This document shows positions 43,565 through 57,935 of a DNA stretch of 64,000 nt, in pieces. The translations under genes and the position numbers were made by a program. The DNA is from Macrostomum hystrix. Its lineage: Eukaryota > Platyhelminthes > Macrostomidae. The notes under the pieces are model-generated. The model saw only the letters and a program-made list of their open reading frames with translations. It made no database searches and was not told where the DNA came from. Position 1 is the stretch's first letter. The number at the start of each line of letters is the position of its first letter. The stretch covers positions 1,736,001-1,800,000 of the forward strand of contig CATNEN010000033.1 of the NCBI GenBank assembly GCA_950097015.1, in the 5' to 3' direction.

Positions 43565-44765
43565 GATGGCGTTGGCTCTTAGAAATTTTCTAATTTGAAA
43601 AGTAATTTTTGCGCCAATTTGATTTGGGAAGTTTCTGGCATAATTAGATGTTAGGTCTCATATTTAAAATGCTGTGAATTCCCACGCTTGTTTTGTCCTC
43701 TATTTTTCTGGCACAAAATGTGCTTTAAATAAGCAGTTATTGCTAAATTAGCCTCTGAAAAGTTTCTGTGTGATATCCTTACTGAAATTCGCATGTGTAG
43801 CCTTTTCTCCATATTCTCACTTAGAATTCCTAGAGATTATCTATAACTTGTGATGTGACGCCTTTTAGCCAATACTCATTTTGATTGAAATTCTATTTTA
43901 GTTTCTCACTTACCTGTCATTTTGCCAATTCATGTTTAAAATTGAGGTCCTCGGACTGAACAGCTGTACACAGAATTTGCCGAGGCGATGGCTGAGGCGG
44001 TGGCATCGACCATGACAGTAGGAAGACCACCCCCCCTGGCGAAAGACTATACGGGGGTATTTCAAATACCCAGTGCCAACTTCAGCGAGAGCTCCCAAGC
44101 CGAATGACCAATTTTCCTGAAAGTCCACCATTTGGAATTTTCCGCATTTTTATGATGAACTAATTTTCAAAGCCGTCTTCGGCATATTCAGCAATTCTTG
44201 TCGAAAACCCTTGTGACAAGGACAACTAACGTTGCTCGGTATAAACGTCATGGCGAATATGGCGAAAATCGAATGGTGGTTTTTGCCACTAGACACCTCG
44301 ATGAGAATTGTTGAATATCTCAATGCTGTGTGATTCTGGAATTTATCACGCATCGCACGAGAACTCTCAAAGAGATTCTCCTGTTTAACTTCAGGTGGCA
44401 CATGTTTTTTATTATATGTAAAAGCCTCGCCGTCAAAAAATTTCGGTAGGAAAATTCCGAGAAACGCCTTTGTTATTCTTTTCTGTAATTTGTTCGTGAT
44501 CAACCGTTAAAGTACATATTGTCTAGTTATCATTTATTTAGTTGTTTGTTTGGTATGACAATGTTTGACAATGCACACTGCCTGACAAAAAAATTCAGGA
44601 CAAATTTACACGCAAACATGCGAGTGTGCTACGGGGTCAGCGGGTCTATTGTCACCTGCGTCAGTGCCCACAGCCCATTGCAAAAACGAATAATTTATTC
44701 GTAGGGTTCTTATCATGGCTCTCATGTAAAGCTATATAAATAAATGAAAAATTCTAGCTAGACTT
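43565..44765. other. Non-genic stretch
   Basis: No gene recognised. It holds a possible SINE body fragment at 44574-44680. Confidence 0.4.
44574..44680 (+). mobile_element. Possible diverged SINE body fragment
   Basis: CACTGCCTGAC, then ACAAATTTACAC, GCGAGTGTGCT and GGGGTCAGCG occur in the same order and similar spacing as in the SINE body of the 31 kb and 41 kb copies. The head and tail are absent. Confidence 0.4.
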
Positions 44766-44771
44766 GAGTTC

Positions 44772-45205
44772 ATTAGCCCAATGACCAGACCCCGCCTAGG
44801 CCGTGCCGAATTCATCAGACCAATGACCAGACCCCGCCTAGGCCGTGCCGAATTCATCAGACCAATGACCAGACCCCGCCTAGGCCGTGCCGAATTCATC
44901 AGCCCAATGACCAGACCCCGCCTAGGCCGTGCCGAATTCATCAGACCAATGACCAGACCCCGCCTAGGCCGTGCCGAATTCATCAGACCAATGACCAGAC
45001 CCCGCCTAGGCCGTGCCGAATTCATCAGCCCAATGACCAGACCCCGCCTAGGCCGTGCCGAATTCATCAGACCAATGACCAGACCCCGCCTAGGCCGTGC
45101 CGAATTCATCAGACCAATGACCAGACCCCGCCTAGGCCGGGCCGAATTCATCAGCCCAAGGACCAGAGCTCGCCTAGGCCGTCCCTAATTCATCAGCCCA
45201 ATGAC
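44772..45205. repeat. 42-bp minisatellite with a 126-bp higher-order unit
   Basis: About ten copies of a 42-base unit containing GACCAGACCCCGCCTAGGCC. Because 42 is divisible by three, both strands stay open (MTRPRLGRAEFIRP on plus). Every third unit has CAGCCC where the other two have CAGACC, a clean three-unit period seen three times. The array ends at the stop codon of the phosphorylase-like gene. Confidence 0.97.
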
Positions 45206-45215
45206 CAGACCCCAC

Positions 45216-46520
45216 CTAGACCGTCCCGAGCCGCTGAACCGTTGCAGCCGCGAAGCAGGCGGCGGTCAGTGCGGCGAACGGCTGCCAGAGAAGGCCCTGC
45301 TCGCCAGTGTGAAAGTCGGCGCAGCCGCGAATCAGCAGGAAGGACGGACAGCGGCTGCCGAGCGCGGATTCCAGCACTTCGTCGAATCCGGCATCCGCGC
45401 CGATGGGCTTGGCATTCATCGATGGCGTCGATGATGTGGCGATAGTTTCACCACAGGCGACAGGTCCGAAGGCGACAGTCGGTGTCGTGGCCGAGGTTCG
45501 CGGCGGTCGATTAAACGCCGGTGCCTCCGCCGCCAGCGACTCGAGATTGGCGATCCAGTCCGCGCCTCCGTCGTCGGTCATTTCTTCGGCGACGGCTCTG
45601 GCCGCAGCGATGAGTCGCCGGTCCGAGGCCCGCCAGATTCGTCCGCTGGCGGCTTCGAAATAATCACAATCTTCATCGTCGCCGATAACGATGTCGCCAA
45701 GACGACAAGCTCCGGCGGAACCACCGACTCCCACCAGCAAAATGTGCTCGACGTCTTGGAAGACTCCCAACAGGCGGGTGACGACGTTACCGCAGGCGAC
45801 TCGCGCCTGGAGGCCACCGGGGGCGCCAACCACAGCCGGAAGCTTCGTGCTGACGACGCTGCGAGTCCCGATGCGGCCGAGGGTGTACACATGCGAGTCA
45901 CCGCTGCCACCAGCCCTGGTCTCGTACTGGACGAAGGACTCCTTGTCGACAGTCACTGCGTCCAGCGCTCGCTTCTCGCACATCAGCCGGGTCACCAAGG
46001 CGACTGTGGGCCGCGAACGACGCAGCAGCTGCAGGTCGGCGAAGTTGGCCCGATTGAAGCCGCGCACCCTGCCCATGCCCCAGCGGTCCTCTGCTGAGAC
46101 AGCTGCCTGCTGCAGACCTTCTGTTCGGTTGAGCCTTCGGTTGCCGCGGCTGGCAGTCTCCGTGGCGTGGGACAGCTCCTCCTGCAGCAGGTAGGCGGTC
46201 CCGCCTGGCACCGTGCGTGGGAAAAGCCTTCGCTGCTCAACCAGGGCATCGAGGGCAGCTTCGGTTGCGCCGGAATCTGCGCCAGAATTGGCGGATTTGA
46301 CGGCACTGGCAGGGAGGAAACATTCGATCATGCCGATCGGGAAAATTTTAGAGGATTAGGGATATCTTTTCACCAGGTCACATTGTACTCACCCGACCAG
46401 CTCAACTCGATTGAGCACATTGGGAAATGCGGCCTCCACCAAGCTGAGTAGCTGCTCCTGCAGCCGTTGAGCCTCTAGATAATGAGTTTGTTTGAAGAGT
46501 TTGAGCTGACTTTGAAGCAT
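45216..46520 (-). CDS. Nucleoside-phosphorylase-like protein with N-terminal helical region
   Basis: Preferred model: exon 1 46520-46393 (ATG at 46520) and exon 2 46305-45216, junction phase 2, 405 residues. Residues about 1-100 are helical, possibly a winged-helix fold (LLSLVEAAFPNVLNRVEL, LDALVEQRRLFPRTVPGGTA). From about 145 a PNP/MTA-SAH nucleosidase-type domain begins (VALVTRLMCEKRALDA), then YTLGRIGTRSVVSTKLP, a glycine-rich LLVGVGGSAGACRLGDIVI, FDEVLESALG and LLIRGCADFHTG. Members cleave or phosphorolyse nucleosides; activity of this one is not shown. The last codons lie in the edge of the 42-bp minisatellite. It begins one base after the KY-like stop codon on the same strand, and an alternative splice path could join the two. 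Confidence 0.75.
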
Positions 46521-46521
46521 A

Positions 46522-49500
46522 TCATCGGTAATTGCAAATAAGGATCAGGGTTCGTGATTCGGAGTTTGGGACTGGAAATCGGAATCTCAGTGGTCGGTGC
46601 CTACCAAGCAGGCGGTCCCTGCGCTTCATCTCTGCCTCACGGTCGGCCTGCTGCTCGGCCAGCGCCTCGGCAGTCCTCTGCTCCCACTGCTCCGCGTCCC
46701 AGGCCAGCGGCTCCAGGCCTTCGTTGGCCGCCCGGCGCCAGTTCTCGCGCTGCCAACGTCGCCTCGACTCGCTTCGCGTCAGTTCGATGCTCGCCCGTCT
46801 CGCCACCGCTCCCTCGTCAACGCTGCTTTCTGTTGGCGCGTCTGGGAGCAGTTCGAAGGACAGAATCGGGACTTCTTCGTCGGAACTCGATCCCGACGCC
46901 TTCGGCTTCGTCACCACCGTTAGGCTATGTCTGCTACGGATGCTGAGCTCATCCTGGCCCAGACTGAGACTGAGAGTGCTGCCATCGTAGCTGAACGGCA
47001 ACCGTCGCTGCAGACTGTCGCCATCGTTGATTCTCGCCAGCAGAATCCGCTGACTGGCAGACGAAGACTCCAATGGCGCCAGCCGGATGACTGTCCCAGC
47101 CTTGCGGACTGGCATCTGGCGAGCCAGCGGCTGCAGCAGCTGATAGTCGCTGGCTGCGGCGTGGTCCAGAACCAGTGGAAAAGCCGGCGAGGGCCTCTCG
47201 GCTGTGCTGAGGGCGCGCAGTAGAAGGCGGCACAACAGCCGCCCCTCCGCTCCAAGACTATCCGAGCCACCTGCGGTCTCGTCGTCTCGTCTCGGATGTA
47301 CTTTTATTTCTAGCAGGTAGTTGCCCGGCCGGGGAAATCGGACGTGCACCTGTGATGGTGGAGTAGGTGCGGGCTGATCTGCTATCCATAGACAGAACCA
47401 CAGTCTGCCCGTCTGTAATCTGAGTTTCATTTCTGCGATCTATTTCCACCAAGATGTTAATCGAACCTGAAATCCGTCTTGGGCTCCGTTCACCAGCACC
47501 GACTCCTCCAGGGGCCTCGCCTGTGAGTCCTGCAATGGCAGAATAGCCGCCTTCGCCACATGGCGACCCTGCGTGCGAAACGCGAAGACCAGCTCGGTCT
47601 CGTGGCGCACAATGAGGCACGGCTCCCGGCCGCCACCAGGCAGAGTCGGCGACGTCAGCCGGATGTCATCAACCAGTCTGCGACGACTTCTTCGCCGTCC
47701 ACCAACGTCGTAGTCGTCTTCTGCCTCCGCTGCCGGCCATCCCAGCAGGCCGTTCTCCGGCAGGCCGAGCTGCGCCCCGGCTGCCGCGGAGTCGGCGACA
47801 ATCAGCAGCTCACCGAGCGGCCTCAGCCGGTTGGCGTCGCACCAGATTGTGACGGCGAACCAGCCGCTGTGAGGCGCGAGAAACCGGAAGCCGCGCTCGC
47901 GACCGCCGTTGATCGACCACTGCAGCAGGTGGCGGTTCAAGGAGGCCGCAATGCCCGGCTGTTGTCCAGGCTGGCCGCCGAATGTCACATGACACTGGAG
48001 TGGCTCGTTTGGATCGTCGCCTGCAGCGCGGGTTTTTTTGGATGTCAGATTCCACCATCGCTGACTAAAATCCTCTGTTATCCCCGCCTCCCTCACCCAG
48101 CGGTGTCGGTGCCGTCAGCCACCATGAGGCTTCCCCGTCCTCGGCAGCCAACTCCGGCTGTGCTGGCGACCCAATCGGTTCTCCGAGCTGCAGCCGGACG
48201 CCCAGCCGCTCAGCCTCATCAGTTAGGCCGAATTCAGGCAGCTGGCCGGCCGGAAGTCTGGCCGGATCCGGCGCCGCCGCCGGGCAGTGGACGATGTAAG
48301 CGGCGAAGTGCAGCTCCTCATCTTCATCCGCCATAGTCAGGCCGATCCGGAGTTCGAATCTGCCAGCCCGGGGCGCCAGGAACTTCAGCCTGACTTGGCC
48401 GGAGCTCAGCCGAATCGGCTTGCTCACCGAGTCCCCAGTCAGGGCGTCGACAGGCGGTCCCGCGGCAGTTTGCGTGCTGGGAAGCGGTGCCGCCTATGGC
48501 ATGGTCTGAACTGCTTAAGAACGGCTGCAGCTCACCTTCATTCTACTCCCCACTCACCATCATTCTACTCCCCACTCACCATCATTCTACTCCCCACTCA
48601 CCATCATTCTACTCCCCACTCACCATCATTCTACTCCACACTCACCATCATTCTACTCCCCACTCACCATCATTCTACTCCCCACTCACCATCATTCTAC
48701 TCCCCACTCACCTTCATTCCACCCTCTCACCTTCATTCTACTCCCCACTCACCTTCATTCTACTCCCCACTCACCATCATTCTACTCCCCACTCACCTTC
48801 ATTCTACTCCCCACTCACCATCATTCTACTCCCCTCTCACCTTCATTCTACTCCCCACTCACCATCATTCTACTCCCCACTCACCTTCATTCTACTCCCC
48901 TCTCACCTTCATTCTACTCCCCACTCACCTTCATTCTACTCCCCACTCACCATCATTCTACTCCACACTCAACATCATTCTACTCCCCACTCACCATCAT
49001 TCTACTCCCCACTCACCTTCATTCTACTCCCCACTCACCTTCATTCTACTCCCCACTCACCATCATTCTACTCCACACTCACCTTCATTCTACTCCCCTC
49101 TCACCTTCATTCTACTCCCCTCTCACCTTCATTCTACTCCCCTCTCACCTTCATTCTACTCCCCACTCACCATCATTCTACTCCCCACTCACCTTCATTC
49201 TACTCCCCTCTCACCTTCATTCCACCCTCTCACCTTCATTCTACTCCCCACTCACTTTCATTCCACCCTCTCACCCCTGAAGCAACTGGCCTGAGGAAGC
49301 ACCTTTGCTGAGCAGCTGTGGCGGGCACTATCCGCAGGCTGCTGCAGTAGCAGGTCGACCACTCCGCCAGGACTGGGGATGACGTTGAGCGGGCAGTTGA
49401 CGGGGTCCAGCTGGCACAGCGCCATGGCGCTCTTGTTGCCATCGAAATAGGCCGGCAGCCGGTGGAATTCAGGCAGGCTGACGGGCCGGACCAGCAGCTG

Positions 49501-50435
49501 CCAGACCGCGGCGGGCTCCGGCCACAGCGGGTGATGCGAGAAGGCCAACAGCGCCGGGTCAGTCAGGAAGTAGAAATCGTTCCGCTGAGCTACTGCGGCA
49601 GCTGCCACGGCGGCTTCTGACGCTGCCGAATCTGCGGAAGCTGCCGGTGGCAGGCCGGCCGAGCCCCAGATGGCGTCCACGTGACGCCACTCGCCGTCAA
49701 GGAAGCAGGCAAACCAGCTGCCGCCGACGTGGCTGCGGTGTCCAGTGCGGTAGTTGAGGCCCTTCTTGTGACCCTCCAGGCGCTGGCAGGGAACCCCGCT
49801 GAGACTACGCCGTCCGATGTTTGAGCGAACGATGGGATTTGAGGGATGAGTTGAGTTTCATCATGTGTGTAAATTACTTAACGACTGACTTTCCGCCTAC
49901 GGTAAGTGATATTCCTAATGGGACATTGCGGGCACCTCATGACGGCCTCGAAGACTTCAGACTGCCAATCCGGCTTCCCCGCGCTCCGTTGTGCCAGGCA
50001 AGGCAGTTGGGCCAGCTCGTCGCGCCGCTCGCACAGCCGGCACACCAGCCCGAAGGCCGCCACAGTTCTGTCCAGGTCGGCAGGACAGTCGGCGAAGACG
50101 CGCTCACACAGACCGGCTAAATCCGAGCCGGCGGGTGGCCGCAGGTCGAGGGTTCGAATCCTGTCTAGGCCGGCCTCGTAGCGAGACGACTCAAGCAGCT
50201 CAGACTTCAGGCGGCTCGGCGGAAACGGCGGCGGTATCGGCGTCGACGAAGATGGCGACATCAAAGGCGGCCGGCCGTCGCTTCGCTGAAGTCGCCGCAT
50301 GGACTCCGGCGCAGGGATTTCCGCCAGCTCAGCAGGCGAGGCTGGAAGCACATAGTCTTCAAGCGGGATCTCGTCTGGCGCATATTTGTATTCCGCGTAG
50401 TAGCGATGCGGCGGCAGAACTGTCGCGGGCTTCAT
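46522..50435 (-). CDS. KY/hillarin-like protein with degenerate transglutaminase-like core
   Basis: Minus-strand exons: 50435-49936; 49798 to about 49300; 48476 to about 48090; about 48059-47467; 47349 to 46522, or to a donor at 46605. The ends of exons 2-4 are not fixed. The order of segments follows KY (kyphoscoliosis peptidase): a helical region (SDLAGLCERVFADCPADLDR), GVPCQRLEGHKKGLNY, LDGEWRHVDAIWGSAG, DFYFLTDPALLAFSHHPLW and WQLLVRPVSLPEFHRL. At least three beta-sandwich modules follow (LKFLAPRAGRFELRI, FRFLAPHSGWFAVTI, VRFPRPGNYLLEIKV) and then a charged coiled-coil-like tail. The usual Cys-containing segment and catalytic His cannot be found; Asp remains. KY proteins act at muscle Z-discs and cell junctions. 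A binding or structural role is inferred. Confidence 0.75.
48535..49285. repeat. 22-bp minisatellite in a KY-like intron, about 34 copies
   Basis: Units of 22 bases carry TCATTCTACTCCCCACTCAC, with variants CATCA or CTTCA and CCTCTC. It fills the intron between KY-like exons 2 and 3. Two plus-strand ORFs over it (HSTPHSPSFYSPLT repeats) are artefacts. Confidence 0.96.
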
Positions 50436-50439
50436 CGCT

Positions 50440-50810
50440 TGCTGAATGGAATCTGATTAGCTCGGCCTTGCCATGGATGTCAGGCGTAGCAGAAGCAGAG
50501 CTGGCGGACTGCTTTGGCTCAGCTGTCTCCCGCTCTGAGCAGATTTTGTGTAACATTTTATGACTCGCAGCTACCCCCACCTACCCAAGGCTAAACGAAA
50601 TGACACGAGTTGCTGGGCGAGACCCAGTCTTCGATAAGGCACCGAACGCAAGCTGAATAATTTTCCAATGCACTGCTGCCTACTGAACTGTGCTGGCTGA
50701 TTCTTAGCATTTCCTGCTTATCTGTCTGCTCAATCTGCGCAATCGAAACTGTCCGTTACAGTGTCAGGTGGGCGATTGTAGCACAACTAAATGCTATAGT
50801 TGGGTGAAAA
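50440..50810. other. Spacer upstream of the KY-like gene
   Basis: Probable promoter and 5' leader of the KY-like gene on the minus strand. An AAG acceptor-like site lies just before the ATG at 50435. A minus-strand ORF starting MGVAAS (50580) is in a different frame and no donor joins them. Confidence 0.35.
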
Positions 50811-50811
50811 T

Positions 50812-50955
50812 GAAATGAAATGGAATGAAATGGAATGAAATGGAATGAAATGGAATGAAATGGAATGAAATGGAATGAAATGGAATGAAATGGAATGAAA
50901 TGGAATGAAATGGAATGAAATGGAATGAAATGGAATGAAATGGAATGAAATGGAA
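50812..50955. repeat. 10-bp minisatellite (TGGAATGAAA), about 14 copies
   Basis: Uninterrupted TGGAATGAAA units lie between the KY-like gene and the TIKI-like gene. The unit holds GGAAT, the core of some pericentromeric satellites; nothing else suggests a centromere. Confidence 0.97.
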
Positions 50956-51074
50956 GAACAGAAGCCAAACGAATGAGTTGGCATAAAATTTCAAGCAATC
51001 GCAGTTCTTAGAGCTTCTATGCGAAGTTTATTTACAACAAGGAATCAATGCTTCAACATGCTGAACAGCAGTGT

Positions 51075-54797
<3,723 letters not shown>

Positions 54798-54835
54798 CTG
54801 CAGCGGGATGGGGTGGGATTTAGATGTCAGGCTGA

Positions 54836-55218
54836 GCTGTCATGTGTGTTCAGGTGTTAGTTTGAGCTTTCATGCGTGTTCAGGTGTTAGTTTGAGCTGT
54901 GATGTGTGTTCAGGTGTTAGTTTAAGCTGTGATGTGTGTTCAGGTGTTAGTTTAAGCTGTGATGTGTGTTCAGGTGTTAGTTTGAGCTGTGATGTGTGTT
55001 CAGGTGTTAGTTTGAGCTGTGATGTGTGTTTAGGTGTTAGTTTGAGCTGTGATGTGTGTTCAGGTGTTAGTTTGAGCTGTTATGTGTGTTCAGGTGTTAG
55101 TTTGAGCTGTGATGGGTGCTCAGGTGTTAGTTTGAGCTGTGATGTGTGCTCAGGTGTTAGTTTGAGCTGTGATGTGTGCTCAGGTGTTAGTTTGAGCTGT
55201 GATGTGTGTTCAGGCTCA
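54836..55218. repeat. 30-bp minisatellite upstream of TIKI-like exon, about 12 copies
   Basis: Units of 30 bases carry TGTTCAGGTGTTAGTTTGAG and CTGTGATGTG. It lies in the intron before the first visible TIKI-like exon, between it and the missing 5' exon. Scattered changes only. Confidence 0.96.
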
Positions 55219-55611
55219 GGTGTGTACAGGTGTCAGGGGTATTTGACATGTAGGTATCAACGCTAGTGTTAACATTATTTCTCAGTAGGCGCTTGTTGAA
55301 GATATATATCGGCTCTATATCGGCAAAGTATTCTTAGCACTGCACATGGAAACAGCCCAACAGTGTCCGACACTTTCTAATTAGACAGGCTTTCGGATTT
55401 GAGTGGCATAAGCGATATCAGCAGCAACACCCGCTGCAGCTGCACCTGTCACGAGTCCGCTGAGTACCTGCCAATTAAATTCAACTTCAAAGTGCTGAGA
55501 TGCCAGGCACCTCAAAGTGCGCCACAAAATGTCTAATACTGTTTGATGAGCGCACAGCTGCAGAAGCAGCGTGGCTAATGCAAACAAGCTGGACGAAATC
55601 GCTGAACTGCA

Positions 55612-56860
55612 GTGAGTGTGTGTATGCGTGTGTGGGAGTGTGTGTGTGTTTGTGAGTGTGTGAATGCGTGTGTGGGAGTGTGTGTGTGTTTGTGAGTGTG
55701 TGTATGCGTGTGTGGGAGTGTGTGTGTGTTTGTGAGTGTGTGAATGCGTGTGTTTGTGAGTGTGTGTATGCGTGTGTGGGAGTGTGTGTGTGTTTGTGAG
55801 TGTGTGAATGCGTGTGTGGGAGTGTGTGTGTGTTTGTGAGTGTGTGTATGCGTGTGTGGGAGTGTGTGTGTGTTTGTGAGTGTGTGAATGCGTGTGTGGG
55901 AGTGTTTGTGTGTTTGTGAGTGTGTGAATGCGTGTGTGGGAGTGTGTGTGTGTTTGTGAGTGTGTGAATGCGTGTGTGGGAGTGTGTGTGTGTTTGTGAG
56001 TGTGTGAATGCGTGTGTGGGAGTGTGTGTGTGTTTGTGAGTGTGTGAATGCGTGTGTGGGAGTGTGTGTGTGTTTGTGAGTGTGTGTATGCGTGTGTGGG
56101 AGTGTGTGTGTGTTTGTGAGTGTGTGTATGCGTGTGTGGGAGTGTGTGTGTGTTTGTGAGTGTGTGTATGCGTGTGTGGGAGTGTGTGTGTGTTTGTGAG
56201 TGTGTGAATGCGTGTGTGGGAGTGTGTGTGTGTTTGTGAGTGTGTGTATGCGTGTGTGGGAGTGTGTGTGTGTTTGTGAGTGTGTGAATGCGTGTGTGGG
56301 AGTGTGTGTGTGTTTGTGAGTGTGTGAATGCGTGTGTGGGAGTGTGTGTGTGTTTGTGAGTGTGTGTATGCGTGAGTGGGAGTGTGTGTGTGTTTGTGAG
56401 TGTGTGTATGCGTGTGTGGGAGTGTGTGTGTGTTTGTGAGTGTGTGAATGCGTGTGTGGGAGTGTGTGTGTGTTTGTGAGTGTGTGTATGCGTGTGTGGG
56501 AGTGTGTGTGTGTTTGTGAGTGTGTGAATGCGTGTGTGGGAGTGTGTGTGTGTTTGTGAGTGTGTGTATGTGTTGGTGGGAGTGTGTGTGTGTTTGTGAG
56601 TGTGTGTATGCGTGTGTGGGAGTGTGTGTGTGTTTGTGAGTGTGTGAATGCGTGTGTGGGAGTGTGTGTGTGTTTGTGAGTGTGTGAATGCGTGTGTGGG
56701 AGTGTGTGTGTGTTTGTGAGTGTGTGAATGCGTGTGTGGGAGTGTGTGTGTGTGTTTGTGAGTGTGTGTATGCGTGTGTGGGAGTGTGTGTGTGTTTGTG
56801 AGTGTGTATGCGTGTGTGGGAGTGTGTGTGTGTTTGTGAGTGTGTGTATGTGTTGGTGTG
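55612..56860. repeat. 40-bp GT-rich minisatellite, about 31 copies
   Basis: Units of 40 bases contain GAATGCGTGTGTGGGAGTG or GTATGCGTGTGTGGGAGTG, then TGTGTGTGTGTTTGTGAG. Alternating purine-pyrimidine runs could adopt Z-DNA. Three frames on the minus strand are open for 430-501 residues of His/Thr-rich repeat, purely because the repeat lacks stops. Confidence 0.96.
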
Positions 56861-56964
56861 ACAGCAAATACGAATTGTCTTGGCATAACTTTTTACTACT
56901 CGGAAAACAAAGAATTCCTTTTTGGGGCCTAGATGAGGCAAACTTATGCGGCTAACTACAAGTG

Positions 56965-57935
56965 GAGGTGAGGAAGGTGCTTGAACTAGGGGTAACGATA
57001 ACTAGGGGTAAGGAGAACTAGGGGAAAGGAGAACTAGGGGTAACGATAACTAGGGGTAACGATAACTAGGGGTAAGGAGAACTAGGGGTAAGGAGAACTA
57101 GGGGTAAGGAGAACTAGGGGTAAGGAGAACTAGGGGTAACGATAACTAGGGGTAACGATAACTAGGGGTAACGAGAACTAGGGGTAAGGAGAACTATGGG
57201 GTAAGAATAGCTATGGGGCTAAGGAGAACTATGGGGTAAGAATAGCTATGGGGCTACGGAGAACTATGGGGTAAGAATAGCTATGGGGCTACGCAGAACT
57301 ATGGGGTAAGAATAGCTATGGGGCTAAGGAGAACTATGGGGTAAGAATAGCTATGGGGCTACGGAGAACTATGGGGTAAGGAGAACTAGTGGTAAGAATA
57401 ACACTAGTGGTAAGGAGAACTAGTGGTAAGGAGAACTAGTGGTAAGAATAACACTAGTGGTAAGGAGAACTAGGGGTAAGGAGAACTAGTGGTAAGAATA
57501 ACACTAGTGGTAAGGAGAACTAGGGGTAAGGAGAACTAGTGGTAAGAATAACACTAGTGGTAAGGAGAACTAGGGGTAAGGAGAACTAGTGGTAAGAATA
57601 ACACTAGTGGTAAGGAGAACTAGGGGTAAGGAGAACTAGTGGTAAGAATAACACTAGGGGTAAGGAGAACTAGTGGTAAGAATAACACTAGTGGTAAGGA
57701 GAACTAGGGGTAAGGAGAACTAGTGGTAAGAATAACACTAGGGGTAAGTAGAACTTCGGGTTAGGAGCACTGTGGGGTAAGAATAACTAGTGGTAAGGAG
57801 AACTAGGGGTAAGGAGAACTTCGGGTTAGGAGCACTGTGGGGTAAGATTAACTAGTGGTAAGGAGAACTAGGGGTAAGGAGAACTAGTGGTAAGGAGAAG
57901 TAGGGGTAAGGAGAACTAGGAGTAAGGAGAAGCAG
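56965..57935. repeat. Composite minisatellite with three successive unit types
   Basis: It starts with 16-base units AACTAGGGGTAAGGAG and AACTAGGGGTAACGAT. It then changes to units of about 35 bases with AACTATGGGGTAAGAATAGC, then to units of about 50 bases with AACTAGTGGTAAGAATAACA. All share the ACTANNGGTAAG core, so longer units were built from shorter ones. Confidence 0.94.

Noticed and set aside
48287-49311. Two plus-strand ORFs of 274 and 335 residues (HSPSFYSPLT repeats)
   Set aside because: Read-through of the 22-bp intronic array, antisense to the KY-like gene.
50140-50175. GGTTCGAATCC, a perfect tRNA B-box on the plus strand
   Set aside because: The T-stem does not pair and there is no A-box or acceptor stem at the right distance; the bases lie in KY-like exon 1.
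50359-50580. Minus-strand ORF starting MGVAAS (myristoylation-like) as first exon of the KY-like gene
   Set aside because: It is in another frame than the KY-like exon and there is no GT donor to connect them.
55381-55470. Possible short terminal exon on the minus strand (GLVTGAAAAGVAADIAYATQ)
   Set aside because: It follows an acceptor-like CAG but is only about 28 residues, has no partner exon and matches nothing known to me.
55381-56941. Three overlapping minus-strand ORFs of 430-501 residues rich in HTHT
   Set aside because: They are the 40-bp GT-rich minisatellite read in three frames; the repeat simply lacks stop codons.
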